Shown piece by piece: positions 1 to 10,529 of a DNA stretch of 64,000 nucleotides. The stretch is from Symsagittifera roscoffensis. Taxonomy: Eukaryota; Xenacoelomorpha; Acoela; Convolutidae. The stretch lies in contig NW_026971562.1 of assembly GCF_963678635.1 (NCBI RefSeq), positions 64,001 through 128,000 on the forward strand. Direction: 5' to 3'. Within the stretch, counting starts at the first letter, position 1. The number at the start of each line of letters is the position of its first letter. Made by a program: the position numbers and the translations under genes. The notes under the pieces were generated by a model. That model did no database searches, was not told the DNA's origin, and saw nothing but the letters and a program-made list of their open reading frames with translations.

Positions 1-1262
1 CTCCAAAAATTTTTCAAGAGAAGGTAATAAAATGATAACCTATAAAATAATTTCTAATCTGTGAATACTTCATTCTGATTGCTTAATCTTACAAACATTA
101 CATGTGAAGGAATGCTCAATTCTGATTGGTTAAAATCAAAAAAGATAAAAACATTTTTAAAAAAATGCTCGAGTCTGATGGTTGATATCAAAACTTTTGA
201 AAACTGATTGGTTAGATTGGATGATTTTTTCAAGTTAACCAAATAGAATGTTATCCAAAAACACTTCAAGAGAAGTTAAGACTAATTTTTTTTATTAAAA
301 ACATCGAAACTACTAAGAATTTTAAATTTTACTGAGTCTGAAAAATAATTATGATGAAGTCGAAAAAATCCAAAAAAAACCATGCAGTTTTTTCATCACT
401 ATTCTTGATATGTCAGATTTTTATTCAAAGGTTTTGATTGACAATACAGACAGCAAAAATTGAGTTGAAATTGTCGTGAAACTTTCCATGGAAATCGATC
501 CAAAAACCTTTGATCAACAGTAAAAACTCTGTTGATTGCAAGCTTACGGAGACTTTGTTGCCATAAATTTGTAGTAAAAATGCATAATACAAGATAATGA
601 GTGGTTAAGTAACTGTATAAAAGTGTAAAGTATTGGATATTAGTAAAAATTGTTAACTGACCTGGAAAAGATAAAAAAAATGTTTGTTTGTGCTAACCTT
701 TAAAATTTCTAGTTAATAATATACATCACCAACAACCAAAAATTTATTTCATTATAGAAAATCAGATTTGAAACAACAATATAAAGTAATCACGTTGACA
801 AAGTCGTTTAAAGGATTAATGGTTTTAATTCAGCTGCGGATTATTAGACGTTCGTTGAAACGATACATTTTTCCATCTAAAGTTCAGTTTTCAAGTAATA
901 TTTTGTTCAAATTGGATTATTTTGGTATTTAGTAGATGGAGCAGAAACTGAGAAAATGCTAAATTTAGATTTGAAACTCAATTGATTTCATCAGGAGTTT
1001 TGAGATTTTTTTTACTAAAAGTTAGCTTATAAAGTAAATCTTGAGAAGAAATTCGACATTCGACTTGAGTAAAAAAGTGTCAAAGATTTGTATTTATGTG
1101 TAATTCATTGGAAACATCTGTTATCAGTTGATATATTAGATAAACTTGTACGAAAAATCAGATGTTTTGAGGATAATTTTTGTGAAGTAAACCCAATCCG
1201 ACATCTCTTCGAAGATTATACATGAAACATAAATAGAAAACTTGCTTTGAAGATCTACATTT
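1..1262 (+). repeat. Left part of 6.6-kb repeat unit, copy A
   Basis: This AT-rich sequence carries no convincing gene. It is collinear with 55267-56279: the same blocks occur in order, for example CGTTGAAACGATACATTTTT near 853 and 55876 and the text around GATTTGTATTTATG near 1085 and 56102. It stops exactly where element 1 begins, and the matching sequence resumes at 24483. It is therefore the left piece of a repeat unit that was split by the retrotransposon. Alignment was by eye and no identity value was computed. Confidence 0.8.
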
Positions 1263-1266
1263 CCTT
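1263..1266. other. Target-site duplication CCTT of element 1 (left copy)
   Basis: CCTT stands directly before the 5' LTR and again at 24479-24482 directly after the 3' LTR. Copy B of the host repeat has a single CCTT at 56280-56283 in the same context, which gives the empty site. Four bases is one fewer than the five usual for Ty3/gypsy, so the boundary could be off by a base. Confidence 0.75.
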
Positions 1267-2168
1267 GTGACACTCGACCAGAATGGACCAAAATGCAGAC
1301 GCAACAATTTCGAGTTTTTAGCAGCGAACCTTCCGAATTGGCGATTTTGAAGGAATAAGAGCGTTATTGGAACGATTAGTCACACGGTGAAGGCCAGGAA
1401 AATCTGGTATTTTGAAATTTTAAAATATCGAAGTATGACGTCACATTTCTGAGAAACGTCAGAAATGGCCATTTTGGCAGAAAACCGGAAGAAAAACACA
1501 ACAACATTAGTTGCGATAGCGTGAACAACAAGAATTGTGCTTGAAAAACCACAGAGAAAAACAGAAGTAACATAGACCGCTCCGAGTTGCAACTATTGTG
1601 TCGCTACAATAGTTGCAAGGCCGTTGCGACCAACTGTGAAGGGTGGAAAACCAGCCTTCCGGAAGGAGAATAAGAGCCTTATTTCCCCGGATTCAGGAAT
1701 CCGGAGGGGTCTCGGGACTGAAACTTTTATTAACTCAAAAAAACTTTTAGCTTCCCTGTCATGTCCTGAGTTCATCTGAATTCATTTTGCTAGGATGAGA
1801 AGCTAGGAGTTGGGGGGAAGGGTTGATCCATCTTCGATGGAGATGATGATTTTTTCTACTGACCAAAAACATTAATAATTCAATGAATAGTAGTAGCCCT
1901 GATTTTAGAAGTGACCTCGCGGTCTGAGGATACTGAGACCCAGCCATGAGCTCGCAATTTCTGCATGTTATTAAGTTAATTCGAGTGTTTTGACCGAAGC
2001 CGAAAGCAGTAACGTTTTTTGTCGACCCGATGTTAGAAAGACCACCGAAAGTACTGGCTTGGTAGAGACCGTTAAAAGCATGTAAAGCTCTGTTTAGACG
2101 TTGGCCAGTCGTCTTAGGACTTAGTTTTATTTTCCGTCGATTTGCATCTTCCGGGCGATGCAAATACA
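1267..2168 (+). repeat. 5' LTR of element 1
   Basis: This matches 23581-24478 over its whole length with scattered substitutions and small indels, so it is an LTR pair with appreciable age. The ends form a short inverted repeat, GTGACACTCG against CGAATGTTAC in the 3' copy. The inner end is placed by comparison with element 2 and with the primer-binding site 12 bases later. At 1698-1711 it holds one copy of the AATCCGGAGGGGTC motif that is amplified in the leader. The promoter and polyadenylation signals are presumably inside but I cannot point to them. Confidence 0.85.
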
Positions 2169-2180
2169 TATATACTTTTA

Positions 2181-2197
2181 TGGCGCTCCTGGATGTT
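2181..2197 (+). other. Primer-binding site of element 1
   Basis: TGGCGCTCCTGGATGTT lies about a dozen bases after the 5' LTR. It starts with TGG, complementary to a tRNA CCA end. Exactly the same 17 bases occur just inside the 5' LTR of element 2 (53303-53319, - strand) although the surrounding sequence has diverged, which supports function. I could not name the tRNA. Confidence 0.7.
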
Positions 2198-5100
2198 ATT
2201 CTTTTTAACATCATGACCGGCAGAACCGTTAACGAAAACTCCGCGCCGAGCGGATGCTCACATTAACGCCCTTAATAGGCCTAAACCGCCGGGGCGGAAG
2301 GGTAGTTCGGAACGCGGAAGCCTTCCGGATTACCGTGAATAGCTTTTTAACCTAGTTAAGACCGAAAATTCACGAACCAGGAAGGGTGGGGGGATTCGCG
2401 GTCCCGTCGTTCCCTGAGAGGTTTGTGACCAAAAACACTTGAAGATATATAAAACCAAACAAAAAGTAGTATAGTACCCAAGAAAAACAAAAAACATAAA
2501 AGAAAATAACCGAAAAAAACCAAAAACAGTAAAAAGTAAAGAATCAGTAGAAATCATCCCCCCAGACAAGATGTGATCCGACCCTCCCGTTTGTTGTTGA
2601 TAGATATATTGTTGTTACAGGCATTTATATCAGTCAGGATTGTTACGATCAATTTTGTAGCCCGTTTGTGAGGCTTGTACTGTAGGGTTATATGAGCATT
2701 TAAGCACGTTAATGATAAACTGCCTTTAATCCGGAAGGGTCAGTTGATTTGCGCTCAATCCGGAGGGGTCTTGGGAGAAGACTGATCTGGCAAGCAGTAC
2801 AAGGAGTATCAAGAAGGGGCTCAAAGACAACAACAATCGACTGTTGGGTATCGTTAACAAGTTTTGTATCCTTTTTGGTACAAAAAGTAAGATAGTAATC
2901 TGTGGGGGGCTCGACAGTGCTGAACTGTAGTGACCCTTCACCGAACTGCGAATATCCGAGTTAAGCACCTTAATTCGGATATTAAACAAACCTGGAGGGG
3001 TATAGTATTACTAATATTATTACTTATATAGCCTATATTAATACTCCTATATCGTTTTTCAGTGAAAAACACAGAAAGCAGACCGGTTTTTAGGGTCAAA
3101 ATAGCGATATTTTGATCCCCCCACAAGTCGCGATTTTTGAGATATCGATGTTTTTTGAAACGGAAAAAAGCGCTAAAGTAGTGTGTTACATCGTAACTGC
3201 ACTACCATAATAGATAGAACCGATGAAGTTTAGTTCGGAAGTGGTTGGAACAATTTTGGAACAAAAAACCGAATTTTCGTGATTTTTGAGAAAACGAAAC
3301 CCTATAAATTCAGAAATTTTTTTTGAAATTTTTCAGTTAGAACAGTAAAAATAGTTGTTCGGACAACGTCCACTAGTGAATCTACAAGTTTTAAAACCCG
3401 CTTCCCGAAAACCTTCCGGGTCGCAGAGAAATCGAACGTGTTTGATTTGGTGGATTCATCAATCCGGAGGGGTACAGGTAGCATAGTTTTTCACAAATTT
3501 TTTCAACTAAAGCGTTTTAGATCGGGTCTTTTGCATTGAACTAGAAGAGTGTAGGTCTTTTGAGCTCGGATCAATAATTTTTAGGTCAAAAAGAACAGAA
3601 TTGCGGAAAAAGTTAGGCGGAACCTATAAGTGACAAATTTTTTGACTTTAGAAAAAAGAAGTTTTGGTTAATAACTTTGGAACTACTGGGCATATCGAGT
3701 TGATCTTGGTATCAATAGATCAGAAATTAGCTGAGCTTACTGATAGGGACAAAAGTTTTTCGAAAAAGTAAGCGTGAAAAATTTTTGAGATTGTTTTTAG
3801 CAAATTCACCAATTTGAGAGGGTAGACCCTTCACGTTTTATAATTTTTTTTTAGAAAAGCCCTTACACCCCTACCAAAAGGTAATAGCGGTTGAATAAAG
3901 TAACTTTAGGCTGTGCTAGACGAGAAGGGAAGGCTAAAGGCACAGGAAAACCTTAATCGAACCGAAATTAGGCTAGCGATAAGACCCTTCACCGTTAGCG
4001 TGAATTGTCAAATAAGAGGCTTAACTTCAATCCGGAAGGGTCTAGGAAGGCATTACATACCCTTCCTAGTTAATTGAAAAAGCAAAATTGCATTGGAGAA
4101 CGTATCCGGAGGGGTATAGGTTGAAAGAAGGAAATCTCCGAAAAGCTACTTTCTCAAACCAGAGGTCTCCCAATCCGGAGGGGTCAAAATTTTATTTTCA
4201 AATTAGGGGGGTCCGAATCCGGAGGGGTCTTATATTTGCTAATTCGGAGGGGTCCCAATCCGCAGGGGTCTTATACTTACTAACTCAGAGGGTCCCAATC
4301 CGGAGGGGTCTAAATTTTGTTAGTCCGGAAGGGTCCTATTTTTCCCAATCCGGAGGGGTCTAAATTTTGCTAGTCCGGAAGGGTCCTATTTTTTTCAATC
4401 CGGAGGGGTATTATTTTATTAAAGGACTTAGGTAAACGGAAGAAAGACTAAAGTGAGAAGTATTAGGTTATCTGCAGACAGGCTAGGAATCAGTGACTGC
4501 ACTGGTAACTTACCTTTCAATAAAAACCAGACCAAAACAAAACAGGTCCGAACTCGGATATTCGCGACACTATGTCTAAACTAAAAAGAGCGTAATTCAT
4601 TGGTGTGGATTGAAACCCAATACGTTTTTGTGAAAAGTGACTGCCCTGAGGATTGTAGTAGGTCTAGCTCGGGCAGTCCGAAGGCAGATAGGTAACACAG
4701 TACTCGGTGGGTGCAATAGACGCCCACTTGAGAAAATTACTGCCTTCAAAGTCTTGTCTGTTTGGTGCAGCACCAAGCAGGGAAAGCTTTTTCTTTAAAA
4801 AAAAATCAAGTTCGACTATTGTACTGCGACCGACTAAAATCACAATACACATACGTTTTTTTTTTCATATAGGTATTCATATTCTGTCATTATATATTAT
4901 TTTTTCTCTTTTTGTTTTTGATTTTAAATCTACATAAACTGTGCTTGATTGGGTAGTGAGTACACTATCTTTTAAATTGACTGATAACATCATATTGTGC
5001 TAATTCTCAAATCTTACGACCGATAATCGGTTAGTGTGATTAAATTATATACAAACTGTACTCTGATAACATACAGGGATTCGTGGTCACTATTTTACAG

Positions 5101-5200
5101 AATCATGTGAAATTTATTGTGTTGTGTCATTATTATTGGTAGTCAAACTATAAGGTCACTAGCAATCAAATTAAGTGTATAGGCATTAATAAGTAACAAA
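2198..5200 (+). other. Long untranslated leader of element 1
   Basis: These 3 kb between primer-binding site and gag contain no ORF that I believe. The obvious structure is the recurring motif AATCCGG(A/G)GGGTC and close variants, scattered at 2728, 2757, 3461 and 4029 and then clustered at 4102-4410. A second recurring string, GACCCTTCAC, is near 2930, 3825 and 3985. The leader may hold packaging or translational control signals, but that is inference from position only. Confidence 0.6.
4102..4410 (+). repeat. Degenerate minisatellite of AATCCGGAGGGGTC motif
   Basis: At least ten copies of a 13-14 base motif, consensus AATCCGG(A/G)GGGTC, occur at irregular spacing of about 14-45 bases, with AT-rich spacers such as TAAATTTTG. 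Copies start near 4102, 4172, 4216, 4241, 4257, 4297, 4323, 4347, 4371 and 4397. The same motif is present once in each LTR, at 1698 and about 24009. An ORF across this array is only a translation of the repeat. Confidence 0.8.
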
Positions 5201-5404
5201 TTGAGAATGAGTCTAGACAAGTCGAGGATACCTAAACGAGGTAATAGCTCTAGGAAATTCATACCTAAAAAGCAAAAAAAAACAATGACCGACCCTTTTG
5301 TGGATTGGATCAAACGAGCCAGGAACGACAAGGGGAGACGGTTTCAGGCAGAATGGTTGAAACGAGCAGTCAGAAGACCTCAGAAGAGAGAAAAAAATTG
5401 CTAG
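5201..5404 (+). CDS. Small basic ORF upstream of gag in element 1
   Basis: This 67-codon ORF starts at ATG and encodes a strongly basic product rich in Lys and Arg, with clusters such as PKKQKK near residue 25 and RRPQKREK near the C-terminus. It lies just before gag in the same orientation. Element 2 gag begins with a similarly basic stretch (NTRSAKKNKTK), so this could be the original N-terminus of Gag, detached by a frameshift or joined by splicing. Function is unknown. A chance ORF cannot be excluded. Confidence 0.35.
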   Translation: MRMSLDKSRIPKRGNSSRKFIPKKQKKTMTDPFVDWIKRARNDKGRRFQAEWLKRAVRRPQKREKNC

Positions 5405-5553
5405 AAGTGGAGGTCAATACGGACTAGGCCATGAATGACAACCAGTAAGTACATGGACTGGAAGGGAGAGGCAGAAGGCTGGCGAGTGAATCTACTCCGG
5501 TAGAACAAGGCCATGATTTTGCCACTTCCACCGGGACATTGGAACGAGAGGAG

Positions 5554-7383
5554 ATGTCGGAACTGTCCGACATCTCAACTGAAATAACGGCATCTAAAAG
5601 ATCTCCAACAGACAACACCATGACGGCAGGCGGGACTGAGAAACAAACAACGTCTTCATCGTTCTCAGAAAGAATGAGGAACACCTTAGGAAACATCTTT
5701 CTATTCACCATGGGAGGGGGCACAGGAAATGAAGGTGAATTCCAGGAGGAGGAGGACGACGAAGAAGAGCAAGTAGACTTTGGGTCTCAAGTCAGCCTCA
5801 ATAGTTCGAACCAGGAGAATGAGGCATACATCGAAAGAGAGACTGGAACCATGGACAAAATTGGTGTGGTGAGAACGATAAGCAAAGAGGTAAACACACC
5901 GGGCCAGTCGAGAGGCTTCGCGATTATGACAAATTCAGAGCCGCAAACTGGGGAGAGTAGAAACAGAGGGCTAGGCAACTCATTGGCGGATCCTGAGGTG
6001 GATAATGTAAAGACGTCGAGGCAGAGAGTCAAGGCCCTAATCTCGACCAGCACGAAGCTATCTGGGACCGACAGGGTTACACCGCCACTTGTGACGCCAC
6101 TTGTGGATAACGGGGCAGCACTAGAAGAAGCCTTGAACAACATAGTGGACAGTTTAGGAGAACAAAATGAACAGATGTCCATAAGAATGAGTGAACTAGA
6201 AAGAGCAGTTCACATTGAAAGAGAAAGTCTGCGGGAAGAAATAAACCGCAATAGACAACAAGTTGGTGGGAGCGAAAAACGCTTGAAAGAAAGAACGGAC
6301 GAGCATAAAGCGAAGAACTTGTCGCGAATGACAAGAGAAGCGGAACAGAGAGAGTTACGCTTGAGAGACGACATGGAGAAGTTAAGAATTCAGCAAGAGC
6401 AGTCTCTTGGGACTCTTGACACAAAGATAGATGCGATGATGGAGAGGCGAACTCAGGCTATCATGGATAGGTTGGACGGGCTACTAAGCAGCAAGAGTGG
6501 ACCAAAAGAAGGGGAACCGAACTCGGGAGGTCCCAGCAGGGAGCCGAAGGTGAACTTCAATGACCATCAAAAGAGGAGGACATATGGATTCACTAGAGGC
6601 AGGGGCAGTTCGTCAGGCTATACCACAAGGGATAATAGAACATGGGGCCCGAACAGTAGAGCAAGTTCAACGGGGAACAGACAGACCTCTAATGAACGAC
6701 CAACACAAGGCACACATGCGACTGGGAGAAGTGATTCCGGTAACAGAGGGCATGCAAGCCCGGGGAGGAGTCATGTGGGCCAAGGGGGAAACACTCACTG
6801 CGATTCGGATTGCAGGGATGCACCGAATACAGAGCCTTTGACAAGGTGTGAGGACACTCAGGCGGGGCACTCACGGGATGCTACGGCAATGGCCACAGCC
6901 TTTGAACCCCTAAACAGGTCTTTGGAGACATTCCTTACAAGGTTATCTAGAACCAATGAACGCAGTGAAAAGTCCAGAAGAGTCTTTAAGAACCCAAGAT
7001 GCTATAAAGACGAATCAAATGGCTGTATTGATACCTGGATAGAGGTAATGAAACTGCATTTCGAGGAAGAGGACTTGTCGGAGAGACAGGAATGCAGTGC
7101 GCTCACCAGTAACTTGGAAGAGACAGCCCTGAACTGTGTCATGGCCAAGAAGCAATATCAGCGTGACACAGCCGAGAAAATCTTCGAAATCTTGTTAAAC
7201 CGTTTTGTATCAGGGGTGCAGGGGCACCAAGCGATAATGCGCTTCAAGAAACGGAGGCAACGAGAAGATGAAACGATATACAAGTTTCTCGATGACTTGG
7301 AAATGCTGAGAAGACGCAGCCAACCGGATGAGTCAAACCGAAGAATGAACCTGGCAGTAGCCTCAAATTCCTTGATGGTGTGA
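5554..7383 (+). CDS. gag: Gag, N-terminal and capsid-like part (element 1)
   Basis: This is the structural protein of the retrotransposon particle. The frame is open from 5449; 5554 is the first ATG and gives 609 residues. In order it has an acidic N-terminus with an EEE/DDEEE run near residues 66-77, a long charged coiled coil at about 205-312, an Arg/Gly/Ser-rich low-complexity region at about 335-415, and a C-terminal domain at about 479-609 that looks like the retrotransposon gag family (aromatic/charged core followed by a QxxQ..MRFKKRRQ..DE helix). Element 2 encodes the same domain at 50138-50335. The frame ends at a TGA at 7381-7383 and the next gag part continues in another frame, so the gene is broken. 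Confidence 0.75.
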   Translation: MSELSDISTEITASKRSPTDNTMTAGGTEKQTTSSSFSERMRNTLGNIFLFTMGGGTGNEGEFQEEEDDEEEQVDFGSQVSLNSSNQENEAYIERETGTMDKIGVVRTISKEVNTPGQSRGFAIMTNSEPQTGESRNRGLGNSLADPEVDNVKTSRQRVKALISTSTKLSGTDRVTPPLVTPLVDNGAALEEALNNIVDSLGEQNEQMSIRMSELERAVHIERESLREEINRNRQQVGGSEKRLKERTDEHKAKNLSRMTREAEQRELRLRDDMEKLRIQQEQSLGTLDTKIDAMMERRTQAIMDRLDGLLSSKSGPKEGEPNSGGPSREPKVNFNDHQKRRTYGFTRGRGSSSGYTTRDNRTWGPNSRASSTGNRQTSNERPTQGTHATGRSDSGNRGHASPGRSHVGQGGNTHCDSDCRDAPNTEPLTRCEDTQAGHSRDATAMATAFEPLNRSLETFLTRLSRTNERSEKSRRVFKNPRCYKDESNGCIDTWIEVMKLHFEEEDLSERQECSALTSNLEETALNCVMAKKQYQRDTAEKIFEILLNRFVSGVQGHQAIMRFKKRRQREDETIYKFLDDLEMLRRRSQPDESNRRMNLAVASNSLMV

Positions 7384-8408
7384 AGAATGATGAACTTCGG
7401 ACAATGCTGGCAACGCATTACACACCACTATCAACCAATGCGCCAAAACCAGAGGAGTTGAGGCTCAAGTCAAAAGAATATCTTTTGTTGAAACCTCCTT
7501 CGAGATCTGGTTATTATAAGAACAGTTATGGCAATTTTAACAATGGGCCAGCAAACCAAGAAAACAACTGGTACAAACCGAGGGATGATATGGACAAGAG
7601 ACGCTCTTGTGCCAATTGCAGTTCAACGGACAATCATGTGTCAGCATGCCCAACTTACAAACAAGGCATGAAATTAATAGGCTTTAGCCTCGAGGACGAA
7701 GATGCGTCAGAATTGGACCATGAGGATTTCATGAGAGGAGTAATTGCAAAATTTGGCCCGAGATAATTCTTTTGCAACTTGGAAGGTCATTTTAAATCAG
7801 ATTGTCCGCAATTCTGGGATGCAGTGGCAGACATCAAGCATCCAAGGCATGAAGAAGCAGGAGTGAAAGCCAGCAAGGCTCGCCTGTTGAGTGAAGCGGA
7901 GGCACGCAGAAAAGATAAACCTCAAGAGCTGGCGGCAAAGAAAATGCAAGCGGTAACTGAAGAGACACGTGAACCGGAACCAGCAACTGCGGCCGATGAC
8001 TTCAAGATTGATAATAGGGCAGCCGCGAGGGATGCTCTAAATAGAGTGCTGCAGGAACTGGTGACAAAAGAGATCAAACAAAAAAGGAAACTCAAACTGG
8101 AGATTGAGAAACTACAGGAGCAACTGAATAACTTCGAAGCAACGGAGGTCGAGGGGACTAAAGCACCAAGCAGTTTGAGCATGAAACTTAATGCGATCTC
8201 CGGTCAGAGGTTCGGCATGGTGCCACAAGGAAGCAAGATACAGTCGATAAACTCAGTGGCTGGACATCAGGTAATCAGAAATCTGAGTGAACCATTCGAG
8301 TTCACTTTGATGCATTTGGACACATATGCAGATTATCTGAGGCAGGTGGAGCCACGCATTGAGTCGAGAGCTGTGCGAGCACTACTAACAAGGGTGGCCC
8401 TCGCATGA
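7380..8408 (+). pseudogene. gag: Gag zinc-knuckle region and gag-protease linker (element 1)
   Basis: This segment continues gag after a frame change. It holds a first zinc-knuckle-like motif, CANC...H...C at about 7610-7650, with His shifted by one place against the CX2CX4HX4C form seen in element 2. A second knuckle starts at 7764, where the first Cys position of element 2 is a TAA stop here, leaving FFCNLEGHFKSDC after it. The remaining part (7779-8408) is a charged linker with a coiled-coil-like Lys/Glu stretch around 8040-8130, collinear with element 2 at 49148-49558. The in-frame stop and a further frame change at about 8405 show decay. Confidence 0.7.
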
Positions 8409-8659
8409 AGAAACTTCATGGACGCTACCTGGAGGTCTATGGGCCGTATCAAGTGATGCTGAACGTGGATGGAATCAGTATCTACACTAGGACTTATGTG
8501 ACAACAGATGATGACCAAATGGGGCAGATCTATTTGGGTGAGGAGGAACTCAAAGTCCGCAGGATGGGCCATGACGCCATGATGGAACGAGATGCAGTAC
8601 ACATTGGGTATGAAGCAGATGTGACACCAACATCTGCTCGACAGTCATTGAGAAGGTGA
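8405..8659 (+). pseudogene. pol: Protease-proximal pol remnant (element 1)
   Basis: This 84-codon stretch matches element 2 at about 48830-49141 (shared YGP..VMLN.DGI.IYT followed by a hydrophilic segment and EADV). In element 2 this leads directly into the retropepsin active site. Here the frame ends and the active site, reverse transcriptase and RNase H do not follow. It is thus the last piece of pol before a large deletion. Confidence 0.65.
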
Positions 8660-9196
8660 AGATCATGCCGTCCAAACGACAACACGAAGAAAACGAGAGG
8701 GATTGTAGGACAATAGTTCAGCAACTAGTATCCTCAATACCCACGAGATTTTACCAGTATTTCTTACGGACGGAAAGAACAGGGAAGCAGTACGCGTAGG
8801 AAAACCGTTACCTTCGTGGACCAGGATAAATAAGGTCAAAAGGTAGAACAAAACCTGCTGCAAGACTGTTTGTTCGGGGAGATGAACAATGAGAGGAGTC
8901 AGCGAGCACAAGATCAACACCCGGGACAAGAAAGTTTGTCCGGGGAGTCTGAGATAGAGGAAAAAATTCCTGATGAGAAATAGGACCTGGAGAAAAAGGT
9001 TTTGTCCGGGGAGTTCAGATGGATGCGAAGAAAGCACAGACATGGTCTGGAGGAGCGTGTAGACTCTATCACAAACTCTTCAACAGATGACAATTCCCAA
9101 AACTCAGGAATTGATACCTATTCAGACAGGAACTCAAGTCGGGATCAGAACTGTCCGAACTAGCGATCCACACACTACTAGTGGAAACTCGGGCAG
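8660..9196 (+). other. Degraded acidic pol linker with repeated GTCCGGGGAGT motif
   Basis: No continuous ORF is present. Short frames with stops encode acidic, Ser-rich stretches (around 8930-9170) that resemble the acidic linker between RNase H and integrase in element 2 (39549-39881). The text GTCCGGGGAGT appears at 8938 and about 9004, with a variant at about 8870, the same string found next to the 3' LTR. The left edge of this segment is the deletion joint that removed protease, RT and RNase H. Confidence 0.5.
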
Positions 9197-9589
9197 GTGT
9201 ACCAGGATCCTGACAGTGATCGCTACATTATACCAAGCGACAGAGTCTTGGACAACGCAGCAGATGATTTGGAGACAATAGCTGTATCGAAACGTTCGAT
9301 AAGTCTGGTGCCACAAAAAGAGGTAGTCATGACTGATCTTCAGCCGTTCAAGCAAGAAACACAGCCGCTGGCGAAGATTTGGCGCGTTAAGCTGGAAAAA
9401 GACACACACCAGCTCAATGAGCTGAAAAGTCAGATGAGGGCCATGAAGACGTACTTGAACGCGAGATACAGACTCTCGGATCTTCTCAGGGCGCAGAGAA
9501 ATGATCGTATGACAAGCAACCTGAAAAGGTGGATCGAGAATGGTTCTCCGGATAAAGGGGCCTCGAGGAAGATAGTTATCGCATCCTGA
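9197..9589 (+). pseudogene. pol: Pol linker upstream of integrase (element 1)
   Basis: This 130-codon frame has Lys/Glu-rich helical sequence and ends in a YRLSDLLRAQRNDRMTSNL stretch. Element 2 has the same stretch at about 39290-39370 (YRLSDLIRAQKNDKMTSNL), directly before its integrase zinc finger. It is therefore the spacer that precedes integrase in this family. It ends at a TGA at 9587-9589, with the zinc-binding part in a new frame start at 9601. Confidence 0.6.
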
Positions 9590-9600
9590 GACAGTACTTC

Positions 9601-9921
9601 ATGCAGAAGGAAGGGAGGTTATATTTGAACAAGGACGGGATTGTGTCTTGTAAAAGAAGAGAGGAAGACAGAGTCCTATACAAGTATAACGCGATAGTGT
9701 TACCGCAACTCTATCAGACAGAACTATTATTCAGGTCGCATGATCAGATGGGCCATCAGGGGATCGACAAAAAATATCAGAGGATCCTGAAGCGCTTGGA
9801 GTGGCCTGGAATGAAAAAGGCATGCGAGAAGTGGGTAACAGCAAGTCTGTCATGCCAACAGGTCAAGGGTCAAGGATCCAAGGAAGTTGCGACTTCCTTT
9901 ACAACCGATCGAGTCGTCTGA
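9601..9921 (+). pseudogene. pol: Integrase N-terminal zinc-binding domain (element 1)
   Basis: The sequence resembles the HHCC domain of retroelement integrases: LYQTELLFRSHDQMGHQG supplies the two His, followed by the RLEWPGM block and SLSCQQVK. The CX2C pair is broken, with Ser in the first Cys position; element 2 keeps both (ACVACLQVK at about 38970). The domain would bind zinc and help integrase multimerise. It overlaps the catalytic core ORF by 35 bases in another frame, so a frameshift around 9890-9920 separates the two. Confidence 0.75.
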
Positions 9922-10504
9922 ATTCAACGAGGTGGTGCAGATAGATCACCAAAAGATATGCATGACAGACAGTGGTTATAAGCAGGTGTTGGTCATGATA
10001 GATCATTTTACGAAGTATGCAGAGGCCGTGCCCTGCATAACTGCCTCGTCAGAAGAGACATGCGACCACCTGATAAAAACGTGGATAGCGAGACATGGTT
10101 GTCCAATGACGTTCCAATCAGATAATGGAACAGCTTTCGTAGGAGAGCTTACGAAAGAGCTTATGAGACGCTTACAGGTTGCTCAGGCTCACTCCACGAC
10201 ATACCACCCTCAGACGAATGGCTTAGTGGAAAGACAGAATAGGACGTTAGTGTCGATGCTGAGAGTATATTGTTCCAGGTACATGACCGATTGGGACAGA
10301 TACCTTCCGCAGGTGATGGGAGCATATAACAGCACGCAACACTCCACCACCGGAGTCAGTCCACACATGATGCTAACTGGACACGAGAGGTCTTTACCTT
10401 TAACCTTCTTCTACCCAAAGTATGAGGGAAAGAAAATGTCTCTGCAGGTCTACGTGAGGGAAGTGATCAGACGCCAACAGGAGTTGAACGATTTGTGTAG
10501 ATGA
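9887..10504 (+). CDS. pol: Integrase catalytic core, DD35E (element 1)
   Basis: This is the integrase core that would insert element cDNA into chromosomes. The catalytic triad is complete: Asp in VVQIDHQK (about 9942), Asp in FQSDNGTAF (about 10121) and Glu in GLVERQNR (about 10226), with 35 residues between the second Asp and Glu. The YHPQTNG block before the Glu is typical of Ty3/gypsy integrases. The frame is open for about 200 codons and ends at TAG 10502-10504; the C-terminal module follows in another frame. No upstream RT survives in this copy. Confidence 0.85.
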   Translation: MRLPLQPIESSEFNEVVQIDHQKICMTDSGYKQVLVMIDHFTKYAEAVPCITASSEETCDHLIKTWIARHGCPMTFQSDNGTAFVGELTKELMRRLQVAQAHSTTYHPQTNGLVERQNRTLVSMLRVYCSRYMTDWDRYLPQVMGAYNSTQHSTTGVSPHMMLTGHERSLPLTFFYPKYEGKKMSLQVYVREVIRRQQELNDLCR

Positions 10505-10529
10505 AATACTCAGCAAGCAGTCAAGGCAG

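Noticed and set aside
4088-4363. 91-codon plus-strand ORF in the leader of element 1
   Set aside because: It is only the translation of the CCGGAGGGGT minisatellite.
4102-4410. CRISPR-like array
   Set aside because: Spacing is irregular, the spacers are themselves similar and AT-rich, and the context is a eukaryotic retrotransposon leader.
5787-6424. Long minus-strand frames inside gag of element 1
   Set aside because: They are antisense shadows of a charged, GC-richer coding region; element direction and domain content support the plus strand.
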